64,000 nt of DNA from contig WSXW01000008.1 of the NCBI GenBank assembly GCA_009773495.1, forward strand, positions 1 through 64,000, written 5' to 3'. The translations under genes and the position numbers were made by a program. Position 1 is the stretch's first letter. Every line of letters starts with the position of its first letter. Source of the DNA: Bacillota bacterium. Its GTDB lineage: Bacteria > Bacillota > UBA994. The notes under the pieces were generated by a model, which saw only the letters and a list, made by a program, of their open reading frames with translations, searched no databases and was not told the DNA's origin. Positions 35,146 to 44,438 of this stretch are shown here, in pieces.

Positions 35146-36576
35146 TTGGCCAGAACAGATAGTGCTCCTTGGCTCAGGCAAACTCTCCTCACCCTTCTCT
35201 GCGCCATTGACGAAGGAATACACGTGGTGGATGATACCGGTGTTACAGTCTATTATAATGCCCAGGCAGCAGAGCTCGAGGGGCTCGAACCCGAAAGCGT
35301 GCTAGGCAAGCACATCCTAGATGTCTACCCCTCCCTAGACCCAGAAAACAGCACCCTGCTGCAAGTCTGCCGAACTAAGCGGCCGGTGCTTACCCAACAG
35401 CAGTCCTTTACTAACTTTAAGGGGCAGCGCGTTACTACACTAAACACAACTCTACCTATAATTATAGACAACCGCCTAGTCGGAGCGGTAGAGGTTTCCA
35501 AAAACATAACAGCAGTGCGCGAGCTGTCAGAGAGGCTGCTCGACCTGCAAGCGCGGGTGTTCGACCGCAATCCCGATTCCACTACTAGCGGTAGACCTAT
35601 TGCTCGTTACACTTTTGCGGATATAATCGGCCAAAACTCCAAGATGGTTGAGCTTAAGTCGCTCGCTCAGCGCAGCGCAACTACAGACTCGGCCGTATTG
35701 GTCTTAGGCGAGACGGGTACGGGGAAAGAACTCGTAGTGCAGGCTATTCATAACGCTAGCCGCCGTCGCGCCAGGCCCTTCGTAGCACAAAACTGCGCCG
35801 CACTGCCCGAAACACTCCTGGAGTCTATCCTCTTTGGCACCATCCGCGGTAGTTTTACCGGAGCAGAAAACCGACCCGGCTTATTCGAAATAGCTAACGG
35901 GGGTACGCTATTCCTAGATGAGCTAAATGCCATGCCTCCCTCGCTCCAAGCCAAGTTGCTGCGTGTGCTGCAAGATGGCATGGTGCGCCGTATTGGCGAT
36001 TCTAAACTGCGCCCAGTAGACGTGCGCATTATAACGGCCATGAACGAAAAGCCCTTTGAAGCAATGCGTAAGGGTACGCTGCGCGAAGATCTATATTATC
36101 GCATTAATGTCGTAACCATTGGTCTCCCGCCACTGCGTGAGCGCAGAGACGACAGCCTTCTGCTCTCACAGCACTTCATTAGCCACTATAATCGAGTATT
36201 CGGCCGTAAGGTAATTGGCCTTGCGGAGAAAACCTGGGAGGTATTTAAAAACTACGATTGGCCGGGCAATGTGCGCGAGTTGCAGCATGCCTTAGAGGGT
36301 GCTATGAACATTATTGATGGAGATATTATTCTGCCCGAGCACTTGCCGGCACATATTCGCGAAGGGAACGCCTTAGGTTTTGCGGGCTTGAGTGTCACTG
36401 GTACAGACTCCTTCATCTTGAGCCCGGGGCAGAGTCTGCACGACGCCTTAGCCGAGGCCGAAATACGTTATGTTGAACAGGCCATGCAGCAAGCGCGTGG
36501 AAACGTGACTTTAGCCGCAGAAATTCTGCGGATTCCTCGTCAAACCTTACAATATAAGTTGAGAACCAGGAAATAA
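35146..36576 (+). CDS. Sigma-54-dependent activator, RocR-like (PAS, AAA+, Fis HTH)
   Basis: A 476-residue enhancer-binding protein. Residues about 15-130 form a PAS sensor (IHVVDDTGVTVYYNAQAAELEG). Residues about 155-390 form the AAA+ domain with Walker A GETGTGKE at 188, the sigma-54 contact loop GSFTGA at 235 (usually GAFTGA) and Walker B GGTLFLDELN. The C-terminus is a Fis-type helix-turn-helix (ARGNVTLAAEILRIPRQTLQYKL). The FGTIRGSFTGAENRPGLFEIANGGTLFLDELN block resembles RocR, the arginine-catabolism activator. It lies just upstream of a sigma-54 promoter and the lysine operon, its likely target. The start is TTG after AGGGCGGTGA. Confidence 0.92.
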   Translation: MARTDSAPWLRQTLLTLLCAIDEGIHVVDDTGVTVYYNAQAAELEGLEPESVLGKHILDVYPSLDPENSTLLQVCRTKRPVLTQQQSFTNFKGQRVTTLNTTLPIIIDNRLVGAVEVSKNITAVRELSERLLDLQARVFDRNPDSTTSGRPIARYTFADIIGQNSKMVELKSLAQRSATTDSAVLVLGETGTGKELVVQAIHNASRRRARPFVAQNCAALPETLLESILFGTIRGSFTGAENRPGLFEIANGGTLFLDELNAMPPSLQAKLLRVLQDGMVRRIGDSKLRPVDVRIITAMNEKPFEAMRKGTLREDLYYRINVVTIGLPPLRERRDDSLLLSQHFISHYNRVFGRKVIGLAEKTWEVFKNYDWPGNVRELQHALEGAMNIIDGDIILPEHLPAHIREGNALGFAGLSVTGTDSFILSPGQSLHDALAEAEIRYVEQAMQQARGNVTLAAEILRIPRQTLQYKLRTRK

Positions 36577-36584
36577 CACATATT

Positions 36585-36612
36585 AGGGGGAGGAGAAAAC
36601 TCTCCTCCCCCT
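36585..36612 (+). terminator. Hairpin terminator of the sigma-54 activator gene
   Basis: AGGGGGAGGAGA pairs with TCTCCTCCCCCT (12 bp) around AAAC. It separates the activator gene from the sigma-54 promoter that starts seven bases later. Confidence 0.8.
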
Positions 36613-36619
36613 ATCTATT

Positions 36620-36635
36620 TGGCACGATACTTGCA
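36620..36635 (+). promoter_or_regulatory. Sigma-54 (-24/-12) promoter of the lysine operon
   Basis: TGGCACGATACTTGCA matches the sigma-54 consensus TGGCAC-N5-TTGCA with the required 10-base spacing between the invariant GG (36621-36622) and GC (36633-36634). Transcription would begin near 36647 and give a leader of about 210 nt before kdd. Confidence 0.9.
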
Positions 36636-36646
36636 TAAAGAATAAC

Positions 36647-36806
36647 GTGGGGGGAATTACGCCGTACTCCACTACATTTTGGCGATGTCCTTTTGCTACC
36701 CCCTCGGTGCCCCCCATCTTTTTTTCGTGTAAAAACTGTATAGACCCCTTTTGACACACCATATCGCCACCCTGTTCGCAGGCTGGCTACCGGGTAACAG
36801 AAGGGG
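36647..36806 (+). promoter_or_regulatory. Possible attenuator/structured leader of the lysine operon
   Basis: GTGGGGGG (36647-36654), at the predicted 5' end of the transcript, can pair with CCCCCCAT (36710-36717), which is followed by C and seven T. That resembles a terminator with a long loop. Further on, CCCCTTTTG (36745-36753) can pair with CAGAAGGGG (36798-36806), while CTGTT (36772-36776) can pair with AACAG (36796-36800), sharing three bases. These exclusive pairings suggest a switch but are by-eye only. No known riboswitch consensus was recognised. Confidence 0.35.
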
Positions 36807-36857
36807 CTGAATAAAGTCGTTTCCCTCTCTCGTTATCATTCTTAAGGAGGTCTTTTA

Positions 36858-37901
36858 ATGCAGAAACATGGTTGCCAATTCGGAACTCATCGCGTCGTCG
36901 AACCTAAGGGCGTCTTACCACAGCCCGCCTGGAAAATTGACAATACTATGGAGCTCTACGACAACGAAATATTAGTAGATGTAGAGAGAATAAATATTGA
37001 TGCTGCAAGTTTTACAGAGATAAAAAAGAGAGCTAACTACGACGAAACAATAATACGTCAGCTCATTCTCGAGCTCGTAGCAGAGCGGGGCAAGCATCAC
37101 AACCCTAACACCGGCAGCGGAGGCATGTTTATTGGGCGGGTCCGCGAGATTGGCACCAAATTGCAGGCAACAACTGACCTTGGCCCCGGCGACCGCATTG
37201 CCTCCCTAGTATCCCTATCCCTAACCCCACTTAAAATCGAAGAAATCCTCGAGGTACACCAGAATATAGACCAAGTTGCTATTAAGGGGCAGGCCATCCT
37301 CTTCGAGAGCGGGCTTTATGTTAAACTCCCCGCAGACATGCCCGATACATTGGCGTTAGCAGTGCTAGATGTTGCCGGTGCGCCCGCACAAACCGCCAAG
37401 CTGGTGCGGCCTAGCGATAGGGTATTAGTCATTGGCGGCGGTGGCAAGTCTGGCTTACTCTGCTTGTACGAGGCCAAGAAACGTGCTGGCGTCACCGGCC
37501 AAGTCATATCTCTTAACCCGAGCGCTTCCGCTTGCGAGCGCGTAAAAGCCCTCAATCTCGCCGATGATGTAATCCAGGCCGACGCTACTAATGCCCTTGA
37601 AGTAATGGAAGCAGTAAGTCATGCAACCAACGGGCAATTGTGCGACCTTGTTATCAACTGTGTTAACGTTCCTGGCACCGAGATGAGCTCTATTCTCGCC
37701 GCACGGGACGGTGGCACAATCTATTTCTTTAGCATGGCCACCTCCTTTACAGCTGCTGCCTTAGGCGCCGAAGGCGTGGGGAAAGATGTGCAAATGATAG
37801 TTGGCAATGGTTATACGCGCGGTCATGCAAAAATCGCCCTGCAGGTATTGAGAGAAAGCGCAGAACTTCGCCACCTATTCGGTGAGCTATACGCAAAGTA
37901 G
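36858..37901 (+). CDS. kdd: L-erythro-3,5-diaminohexanoate dehydrogenase
   Basis: A 347-residue NAD(P)-dependent dehydrogenase of the lysine fermentation pathway, which oxidatively deaminates 3,5-diaminohexanoate to 5-amino-3-oxohexanoate. The N-terminus ([26 protein letters not shown]) and [16 protein letters not shown] are characteristic of Kdd. A Rossmann motif is seen as [20 protein letters not shown]. It is the first gene of the operon, with AAGGAGG before the ATG, followed 11 bases later by kamA. Confidence 0.93.
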   Translation: MQKHGCQFGTHRVVEPKGVLPQPAWKIDNTMELYDNEILVDVERINIDAASFTEIKKRANYDETIIRQLILELVAERGKHHNPNTGSGGMFIGRVREIGTKLQATTDLGPGDRIASLVSLSLTPLKIEEILEVHQNIDQVAIKGQAILFESGLYVKLPADMPDTLALAVLDVAGAPAQTAKLVRPSDRVLVIGGGGKSGLLCLYEAKKRAGVTGQVISLNPSASACERVKALNLADDVIQADATNALEVMEAVSHATNGQLCDLVINCVNVPGTEMSSILAARDGGTIYFFSMATSFTAAALGAEGVGKDVQMIVGNGYTRGHAKIALQVLRESAELRHLFGELYAK

Positions 37902-37912
37902 GAGGAAGCAAC

Positions 37913-39172
37913 ATGCCAAACTATAAAGATATACCCCTGTGGAGAGATGTAACCCCCGAGGAATGGAACGACTGGCGCTGGCAGATGCGCAATCGCATCC
38001 AAGACGCTGATACCTTATCCAAGGTTGTTAATCTTACTTCCCAGGAGTCCGAGGGTGTGAGCGAAGCTTTGCTTAGCCTGCGCATGGCAATCACCCCATA
38101 CTATGCTTCTCTAATAGACCCCGATCACACCATTTGCCCCATCCGCAAGCAAGCGGTGCCAACCCATCGTGAACTTATCCGTTCCCCCGAGGACATGGCA
38201 GATCCGCTTCACGAAGACTCAAATTCGCCAGTCCCCGGTCTAACTCATAGGTACCCAGATAGAGTCTTATTGCTAATTACCGATCAATGCTCCATGTATT
38301 GTCGCCACTGTACACGGCGTCGCTTTGCCGGGCAGCATGATCAACCTGCGACTAAAGAGCAGATCGACAAAAGCATCGAGTATATTGCTAAGACTCCGAT
38401 AATCCGTGACGTGCTGCTATCTGGCGGCGACCCTTTTGTGCAGAGTGATGAGCGTTTAGAGTACATCATCCGTAAACTGCGCGATATCCCCCACGTTGAG
38501 ATTATTCGCATCGGCACCCGTACACCCGTGGTCATGCCCATGCGCATTACACAAGATCTTTGTAACATGCTTAAGAAATACCACCCCGTGTGGGTTAATG
38601 TTCACTTTAACCATCCGCAAGAAGTAACCCCCGCAGCACAGGAAGCCTGCGCACGCCTGGCAGACGCCGGAATTCCCTTGGGCAATCAATCAGTGCTCCT
38701 CAAAGGCATTAACGACTGCCCTCATGTTATGAAGAAGCTTGTCCATGACTTGGTGCGTATGCGCGTGCGGCCCTATTACATTTACCAATGCGATTTGTCG
38801 CAAGGCATTTCCCACATGCGTACTTCCGTGGCACGCGGCATCGAAATCATCGAGAGCTTACGCGGACATACCTCTGGTTTTGCAGTGCCCACCTTTGTCG
38901 TAGATGCTCCTGGCGGTGGTGGCAAGATTCCCGTAATGCCGCAGTATCTTATCTCCATGTCGGATCGCAAGGTAATACTGCGTAACTTCGAGGGCGTAAT
39001 CTCCGCTTACACCGAGCCCGAAGAAAGAACCAGCGGTTGCACCGATTGCGGCTTGTGTCGCGAGCACGACCATATCGGTATTACTAAGCTTTTCCGCGGC
39101 GATGCTGTATCGATAGAGCCACAAGGTTTAAAGGAAGAGCGGCAGCATTTTCGCAAGCAGCTAAAAGAGTAA
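37913..39172 (+). CDS. kamA: Lysine 2,3-aminomutase (radical SAM)
   Basis: A 419-residue radical-SAM, PLP-dependent enzyme that converts L-lysine to L-beta-lysine, the first step of lysine fermentation. The [4Fe-4S]/SAM motif is C126-x3-C130-x2-C133 in [11 protein letters not shown], one residue from its place in the clostridial enzyme. The PLP-binding region [13 protein letters not shown] and a C-terminal cysteine group ([11 protein letters not shown]) are present. It is oxygen-sensitive, consistent with an anaerobe. The gene sits between kdd and kamB with short gaps. Confidence 0.97.
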   Translation: MPNYKDIPLWRDVTPEEWNDWRWQMRNRIQDADTLSKVVNLTSQESEGVSEALLSLRMAITPYYASLIDPDHTICPIRKQAVPTHRELIRSPEDMADPLHEDSNSPVPGLTHRYPDRVLLLITDQCSMYCRHCTRRRFAGQHDQPATKEQIDKSIEYIAKTPIIRDVLLSGGDPFVQSDERLEYIIRKLRDIPHVEIIRIGTRTPVVMPMRITQDLCNMLKKYHPVWVNVHFNHPQEVTPAAQEACARLADAGIPLGNQSVLLKGINDCPHVMKKLVHDLVRMRVRPYYIYQCDLSQGISHMRTSVARGIEIIESLRGHTSGFAVPTFVVDAPGGGGKIPVMPQYLISMSDRKVILRNFEGVISAYTEPEERTSGCTDCGLCREHDHIGITKLFRGDAVSIEPQGLKEERQHFRKQLKE

Positions 39173-39173
39173 C

Positions 39174-40211
39174 ATGCGCATCTACGACCTTATTAAGCAG
39201 GCTAGGTTTAGGTCGGTTTCGGTCGTAGGCCTCGCCAAGAACGCTGGTAAAACGGTTACCCTTAACAGCATAATTAAGCAGTCAGCCGGGGATGCAGTGC
39301 TTCTCGGTCTTTCCTCTATTGGCTACGACGGGGAAAAGCTTGACGTGCTGAGCCGTTTAGCTAAGCCACGCATAGCTGTGAGGGAAGGCACGCTACTCGC
39401 CACCGCAGCAGACACCATTCTGCGCGCTACAGCAGGCTTAGAGATTTTGGCTGCCACTGATTTTATAACCGCCTTGGGCGAAGTATTACTAGTTCGCGCG
39501 CGCGAAGCAGGTTATGTCGAAGTAGCAGGGCCGGATTCCTTGGCAGAGATGCGGCAATGTATCGAAATTATGCACAACCGTGGCTGTGAATTAGTGCTCG
39601 TAGACGGGGCGCTAGATCGCATCGGGTCCGCAGCACCAACAATTACCGAGGCTACCATCGTTGCCACCGGAGCAGTAGCGGGGGGGAGCCTGCGCAAAAT
39701 ATTAACCCGCACCCTGCATGTAGTAGCGTTGTTTAGCTTACCTATCGCTACAGAAAAATCTGACCTAAGTCGCAGGCAGAACCTGGTTCACATTACAGCT
39801 GACGGAGTGTCTGACCTGCCCTTTAAGTCGGCTTTAGGGCATGGTGCAGCCGTAGTAGAGCATGCCTCCTCCGCAACGCCGTATAAGCTCTTTGTTCCTG
39901 GGGCCTTAACCGATTCTCTTGTCAGCGAGCTAACCCATAAGCCTAAAATATGCAAGAATACGACGTTGATCTCACCCGACCCTACACATATCTTTTGCTC
40001 ACCCGAGGTCTGGCAAAAATTTCTCTCTTTAGGCGGTAGGGCAGAAGTATTACAAAATGTAAAGGTATTAGCGGTGACGGTAAACCCCACCTCCCCTGTA
40101 GGCAGGTCCTACGCCCCCAAGGAGTTCGCGGCACACCTAGCCGAAGCCCTAGCCCCCCTCCCAGTCTACGACCTCTTCCTCGACGAAGATGGACCGATAG
40201 GCTACCAATAG
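39174..40211 (+). CDS. kamB: Lysine 5,6-aminomutase reactivase subunit KamB
   Basis: A 345-residue protein with an N-terminal P-loop (GLAKNAGKT, residues 19-27). In clostridial lysine operons this position, next to a MutS-like ATPase and the 5,6-aminomutase subunits, is occupied by KamB. KamB works with KamC to reactivate the B12 enzyme after cofactor inactivation. The name is based on both context and sequence type; the biochemical detail is from family knowledge. It begins one base after the kamA stop, so cotranslation is likely. Confidence 0.85.
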   Translation: MRIYDLIKQARFRSVSVVGLAKNAGKTVTLNSIIKQSAGDAVLLGLSSIGYDGEKLDVLSRLAKPRIAVREGTLLATAADTILRATAGLEILAATDFITALGEVLLVRAREAGYVEVAGPDSLAEMRQCIEIMHNRGCELVLVDGALDRIGSAAPTITEATIVATGAVAGGSLRKILTRTLHVVALFSLPIATEKSDLSRRQNLVHITADGVSDLPFKSALGHGAAVVEHASSATPYKLFVPGALTDSLVSELTHKPKICKNTTLISPDPTHIFCSPEVWQKFLSLGGRAEVLQNVKVLAVTVNPTSPVGRSYAPKEFAAHLAEALAPLPVYDLFLDEDGPIGYQ

Positions 40212-40220
40212 GAAAGACAG

Positions 40221-40256
40221 GAAACGTATAGCCTGATGTACCTGATTTAACTGATG
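40221..40256. repeat. CTGAT-type dispersed repeat
   Basis: GAAACGTATAGCCTGATGTA, then CCTGATTTAACTGATG, between kamB and kamC. Related copies are at 34881-34984 and 54161-54211. It lies inside the operon, so it is transcribed. Confidence 0.7.
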
Positions 40257-40310
40257 TTTGCTCCTTCTATTTCCATCGTCGTCTCCAATTCCCCTAAAAG
40301 GAGGTGTCCC

Positions 40311-41969
40311 ATGCTGCTTTCACCAGAGGCCCGCCAGATCCTCGGCTTTGACTACTGCCTACAACAGTTAAAACCCCTGTCCCCCTATGGACAAGCCCTA
40401 AAAACTCAGGTAGTCCCCTTCGCCCCCGGCCAAGAAGCTGAGCTCAACCAAGAACTCGACGCAGTAGAGGGACTACTCCTTTTGCTTGCGGATAGCACAA
40501 CCGAGGGGCATATCCTTAAAATTAGGCACTATCTAGCACAAATGCCCGATTGGCGTGAGCCCCTAAATCGGGTAGCGGCAGGTGGTATATTATCTGATGT
40601 CGAGCTCTTTAGCTTAAAGCAAAACCTGCTATTCATAATCGCAATTAAATTCTCGCTAAAAGAGATTAAGTCCAACCCCTTATCCGGCCTATCCCTTCCC
40701 GACTTCCCGCTTCTCATGAGATTGTTAGACCCAGATAAAACGGATTCTCCCTCGTTCTATCTATCAGACAGTTTTTCGGAGCGGTTAGCTGAAGTGCGCT
40801 CTAAAATAAGAGAGCATCAACGCACTTGGAACCGCTTGACCGATAACGTGCGGTCCAAAGCAGCCGAGCACGTGGGCTTAAAGTTTAATCCCTCAGGCGA
40901 GATAAGCGTCCCACGTCACGACCGGAACATCAGGATGCGAGTGGAGAGCTCCAAGCTATTTACCGTTAGCCGCGAGACTTACACTGACATCTATTATGAA
41001 CTCAAGCCCACCTCTCAGGAGCAAGCAGTTGCGCTAGAGCTAGAGCGCCTCGAAAAGCAAGAAGCAGAAGAGTCGGAGAAGGTGCGCACTAGGTTATCTC
41101 AAGCGGTGCGGCGGGAGTCGGACAAGCTCCGCCGGGCGCTGCAGAGTCTGGCCACACTCGACTTAGCCGTGAGTAAAGCAGTGTTGGCCCTGGAGTGGAA
41201 TGGCTCTCGTCCTGTTGTTCTTGCTAGCACCAGCCCTCTCGTCCTCCTCATGGAAGAGGCCCGTCACCCCAAAGTAGAGGCAGACCTTGCAGCACAGGGG
41301 AAAACTTTTGTGCCCATAAGCATTTGCCTAGCGCAAGGCGTCAGCCTCATAACCGGTGCCAATATGGGTGGTAAAACGGTAACACTGCGGGCAGTAGGGC
41401 TGCTAGCTGCACTCACGGCCTATGGCATGTTTGTGCCCGCCGAGCACTTCGTCGTGAGCCTCGTAACACATATAGCCATACTCGCGGGGGATTACCGCGC
41501 CGAGCTTACGGGTTTAAGCCGTTTTGGTCACGAAGTAGCCGGGTTGAATAACCTCTTAACCCTTGCTCCGGAGCGGGCTTTATTGCTAATCGACGAGCTG
41601 GCATCTTCAACTAACCCCGTCGAGGGGAGTGCTCTTGCACAGGCAGTGGTTGAGCATCTCCACGAGCAGCCAAGCCTTTCGCTGTTAACTACTCACTACG
41701 ACCGCCTAGCGGATCTCCCAGGTGTGGCGCACTGGCAAGTCATTGGCCTGAGTCAAGTCCATGGTAATGAATTACAAGAATACCTCAGTAGCGACTCCTT
41801 GCAAGAGCTATCCGAGCTTATGGACTATAGACTTAGTAGAGTAGAGTCGCCCCGGGCTATCCCACGTGAAGCTCTGCGGGTAGCTCGGTACTTGGGACTA
41901 CCCGATTCTGTGTTGCAGAGGGCCACAGAGCTTGTACAGCGTACCCAAAGGAGGCGAACTACAGTATGA
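40311..41969 (+). CDS. kamC: Lysine 5,6-aminomutase reactivase ATPase KamC (MutS-like)
   Basis: A 552-residue protein with a C-terminal MutS-family ATPase: Walker A GANMGGKT at residues 349-356, followed by LLIDELASSTNPVEGSALAQA. A central helical region (about 200-300) resembles the MutS clamp/lever part. It has no mismatch-recognition domain, so it is not a repair protein. In lysine operons it is KamC, acting with KamB on the B12-dependent aminomutase. The ATG at 40311 follows AAAAGGAGGTG; the open frame extends upstream to 40254 without support. It overlaps kamD by four bases. Confidence 0.88.
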   Translation: MLLSPEARQILGFDYCLQQLKPLSPYGQALKTQVVPFAPGQEAELNQELDAVEGLLLLLADSTTEGHILKIRHYLAQMPDWREPLNRVAAGGILSDVELFSLKQNLLFIIAIKFSLKEIKSNPLSGLSLPDFPLLMRLLDPDKTDSPSFYLSDSFSERLAEVRSKIREHQRTWNRLTDNVRSKAAEHVGLKFNPSGEISVPRHDRNIRMRVESSKLFTVSRETYTDIYYELKPTSQEQAVALELERLEKQEAEESEKVRTRLSQAVRRESDKLRRALQSLATLDLAVSKAVLALEWNGSRPVVLASTSPLVLLMEEARHPKVEADLAAQGKTFVPISICLAQGVSLITGANMGGKTVTLRAVGLLAALTAYGMFVPAEHFVVSLVTHIAILAGDYRAELTGLSRFGHEVAGLNNLLTLAPERALLLIDELASSTNPVEGSALAQAVVEHLHEQPSLSLLTTHYDRLADLPGVAHWQVIGLSQVHGNELQEYLSSDSLQELSELMDYRLSRVESPRAIPREALRVARYLGLPDSVLQRATELVQRTQRRRTTV

Positions 41970-43534
41970 AAAAGATTAACCTAGATGAAAGCAAGGTAGC
42001 GCAAGCCAGGCAGGTAGCTGGCGGAATTGCTGCCGATATCCAGACATTTATAACCGAACATACTACCGTATCAGTAGAACGCGCAGTAGTGCGGCTATTG
42101 GGCATCGACGGAGTAGATTCCGAAGGAGTGCCATTGCCGAACTTAACTGTAGAGGACATAGTGCGGGGTGGTGGCCTTTCCCGCGGGGCTGCTTACTATA
42201 TCGCCAACGCCTGTGTAGCGCTGCAAGCTGCACCGCAGCAAGTAGCGGAGCAAGTTGCCCAAGGGAGAATCTCACTGACCAAGCTACCAGACCAAGGGCT
42301 AGCCACTTTAGAAGCCGCAGAGACACTAGCAGATGGTGCAGTAGCCTGGGTTGCGGCCCGCCGCAAAGAACGCGACCTCCTCCTTACTGAATTAGGAGAA
42401 GGACCACAACCGTGGCTTTACGTCATAGTTGCTACAGGCAACATCTACGAGGACGTCACTCAAGCTCGCGCAGCAGCGAGAGCAGGGGCCGACATCATCG
42501 CGGTTATTCGTACCACCGGGCAAAGCCTGCTCGATTACGTGCCCTTTGGCGCTACAACCGAAGGCTTTGGCGGTACGTATGCTACACAAGAGAACTTCCG
42601 CATCATGCGTCAAGCTTTAGACGAAGTCGGCACAGAGGCGGGCCGCTACATTCGCCTAGTAAACTACAGCTCCGGCCTGTGCATGCCCGAGATTGCTGCC
42701 ATGGGCGCTATGGAACGCCTTGATATGATGCTAAACGATGCCCTTTACGGCATCTTATTCCGCGATATCAACATGCAGCGCACTCTCATCGATCAAAACT
42801 TCTCACGCCTCATTAATGGCTACGCCGGTATCATTATAAACACAGGGGAGGATAATTACCTCACCACAGCCGATGCCATTACTGCAGCCCATACAGTCTT
42901 GGCTTCACAATTTATCAACGAACAACTCGCACACCTATCCGCCTTGCCCGATGAACAAATTGGTCTAGGTCACGCCTTCGAGATCAACCCTGATATCGAA
43001 GACGGTATGTTGCTAGAGCTAGCCCAGGCGCAAATGGCTCGTCAAATCTTCCCCGCTGCGCCACTCAAGTATATGCCGCCCACTAAGCACATGACTGGCA
43101 ACATCTTTAGAGGCCACGTCATCAACTCCATGTTTAACCTTACCTCCGTCCTCACCGGGCAAGGCATTCACCTCCTCGGCATGTTGACTGAGGCTATCCA
43201 TACACCATTCCTGCAAGATCGTTTCCTAGCTTTAGAGAATGCGCGCTATGTGATGAACGCCGCCCGCCACCTCTCCGAAGAAGTGACCTTTATAGCCGGG
43301 GGTAGAGTAGAAAAGCGAGCCAACGAAGTGCTCACTAACGCCTTAGAGCTATTAGAGCATGTAGCAAAAATCGGCCTCATGGAAGCCATCGAGCAAGGTC
43401 TCTTTGCCGATGTTAAACGGGGTCGCTTTGGCGGCAAGGGCTTAGAAGGCGTGGCCAGAAAATCAGCCGATTACTATAACCCCTTCCCACAAAGATTTAT
43501 GTCCCGCAAGTTTCTATCGGGGGGGAACCACTAA
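41966..43534 (+). CDS. kamD: Lysine 5,6-aminomutase alpha subunit
   Basis: A 522-residue large subunit of the B12- and PLP-dependent D-lysine/L-beta-lysine 5,6-aminomutase. Family sequences include GADIIAVIRTTGQSLLDYVPFGATTEGFGGTYATQENFRIMR, VNYSSGLCMPEIAAMGAMERLDMMLNDALYGILFRDINM, and KYMPPTKHMTGNIFRGH. It moves the terminal amino group of beta-lysine to give 3,5-diaminohexanoate, the substrate of Kdd. It overlaps both neighbours (ATGA with kamC, one base with kamE), so the genes are tightly coupled. Confidence 0.96.
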   Translation: MKKINLDESKVAQARQVAGGIAADIQTFITEHTTVSVERAVVRLLGIDGVDSEGVPLPNLTVEDIVRGGGLSRGAAYYIANACVALQAAPQQVAEQVAQGRISLTKLPDQGLATLEAAETLADGAVAWVAARRKERDLLLTELGEGPQPWLYVIVATGNIYEDVTQARAAARAGADIIAVIRTTGQSLLDYVPFGATTEGFGGTYATQENFRIMRQALDEVGTEAGRYIRLVNYSSGLCMPEIAAMGAMERLDMMLNDALYGILFRDINMQRTLIDQNFSRLINGYAGIIINTGEDNYLTTADAITAAHTVLASQFINEQLAHLSALPDEQIGLGHAFEINPDIEDGMLLELAQAQMARQIFPAAPLKYMPPTKHMTGNIFRGHVINSMFNLTSVLTGQGIHLLGMLTEAIHTPFLQDRFLALENARYVMNAARHLSEEVTFIAGGRVEKRANEVLTNALELLEHVAKIGLMEAIEQGLFADVKRGRFGGKGLEGVARKSADYYNPFPQRFMSRKFLSGGNH

Positions 43535-44265
43535 TGGAGATTAGGCCTTACGGCGACACACTCAATGACGGCGCTATGCAGTTGTCCTTTACTTTACCCG
43601 TTGCCCCCAGCCCCGAAGCCAAGGAAGCCGCCAAACAACTAGTGCAACGCATGGGCTTTCAGGCTGCAAGCGTGGTACACATGGCAGACCTCGGAGAGAG
43701 TTTTAGCTTCTTTGTGGTCTATGCCAAGACACCCGTTTCCATTGACTATAGCAGCATTTCTGTTCCCAAGGTTGATGCCAAGCACATGGGATTTTACGAA
43801 GTCAACGACTTCATCCGAAGCAATGTAGGTCGTAAGGTAGTAGTTGTGGGCGCCTGTACAGGAACCGATGCGCACACAGTCGGTCTTGATGCAATTATGA
43901 ATATGAAGGGCTACGCCGGAGAATACGGTCTCGAACGTTACCCAGAAATGGTTGCTTATAACCTAGGCAGCCAGGTTCCTAACGAAACACTCATCGCCAC
44001 GGCGATAGAGCTGAATGCCGACGCCTTGTTAGTATCTCAGGTAGTCACACAAAAGGATGTCCATATTCCTAACCTTACGCAGCTCGTGGAGCTATTGGAG
44101 GCAGAGGGCCTGCGGGATAGGCTGGTCCTCGTCTGCGGGGGGCCGCGCATCTCTCACGAACTAGCCATTGAGCTCGGCTACGACGCCGGCTTCGGCTCTG
44201 GCACCTTGCCACCCCACGTGGCCTCTTTTATTGTCCAAGAATTAGTCCGCCGGGGAATAAAATAA
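43534..44265 (+). CDS. kamE: Lysine 5,6-aminomutase beta subunit (B12-binding)
   Basis: A 243-residue small subunit with a C-terminal cobalamin-binding Rossmann domain. The base-off B12 signature DxHxxG is D112-A-H114-T-V-G117 in GTDAHTVGLDAIMN. The PLP-binding lysine of this enzyme class lies in the same subunit, though I do not pin it. This is the last gene of the operon. The remaining steps of lysine fermentation (Kce, Kal, CoA transferase) are not in this window. Confidence 0.96.
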   Translation: MEIRPYGDTLNDGAMQLSFTLPVAPSPEAKEAAKQLVQRMGFQAASVVHMADLGESFSFFVVYAKTPVSIDYSSISVPKVDAKHMGFYEVNDFIRSNVGRKVVVVGACTGTDAHTVGLDAIMNMKGYAGEYGLERYPEMVAYNLGSQVPNETLIATAIELNADALLVSQVVTQKDVHIPNLTQLVELLEAEGLRDRLVLVCGGPRISHELAIELGYDAGFGSGTLPPHVASFIVQELVRRGIK

Positions 44266-44280
44266 CAGCCGAAAGATAAA

Positions 44281-44316
44281 ATAGAGCAGATGTAGTCAAG
44301 CGCTACACTACTCTAT
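44281..44316 (+). terminator. Hairpin after kamE (possible terminator)
   Basis: ATAGAG...TGTAG pairs with CTACA...CTCTAT with internal bulges. No T tract follows, so termination is uncertain. Confidence 0.4.
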
Positions 44317-44374
44317 CGTTGGGTGGCGTGATCTTATCTCCTTAGCCAAATCTGCGTCTCGTTTCTCAACCCTA

Positions 44375-44403
44375 TTGGCTTTAGGTTATATAGAGCATAT
44401 AAT
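44375..44403 (+). promoter_or_regulatory. Promoter of the rpoE-like gene
   Basis: TTGGCT (44375-44380) and a perfect TATAAT (44398-44403) with a 17-base spacer, about 35 bases upstream of the start codon. Confidence 0.75.
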
Positions 44404-44438
44404 ATTTCAGATAACGCTTTCTAAAGGGAGGTTACCCC

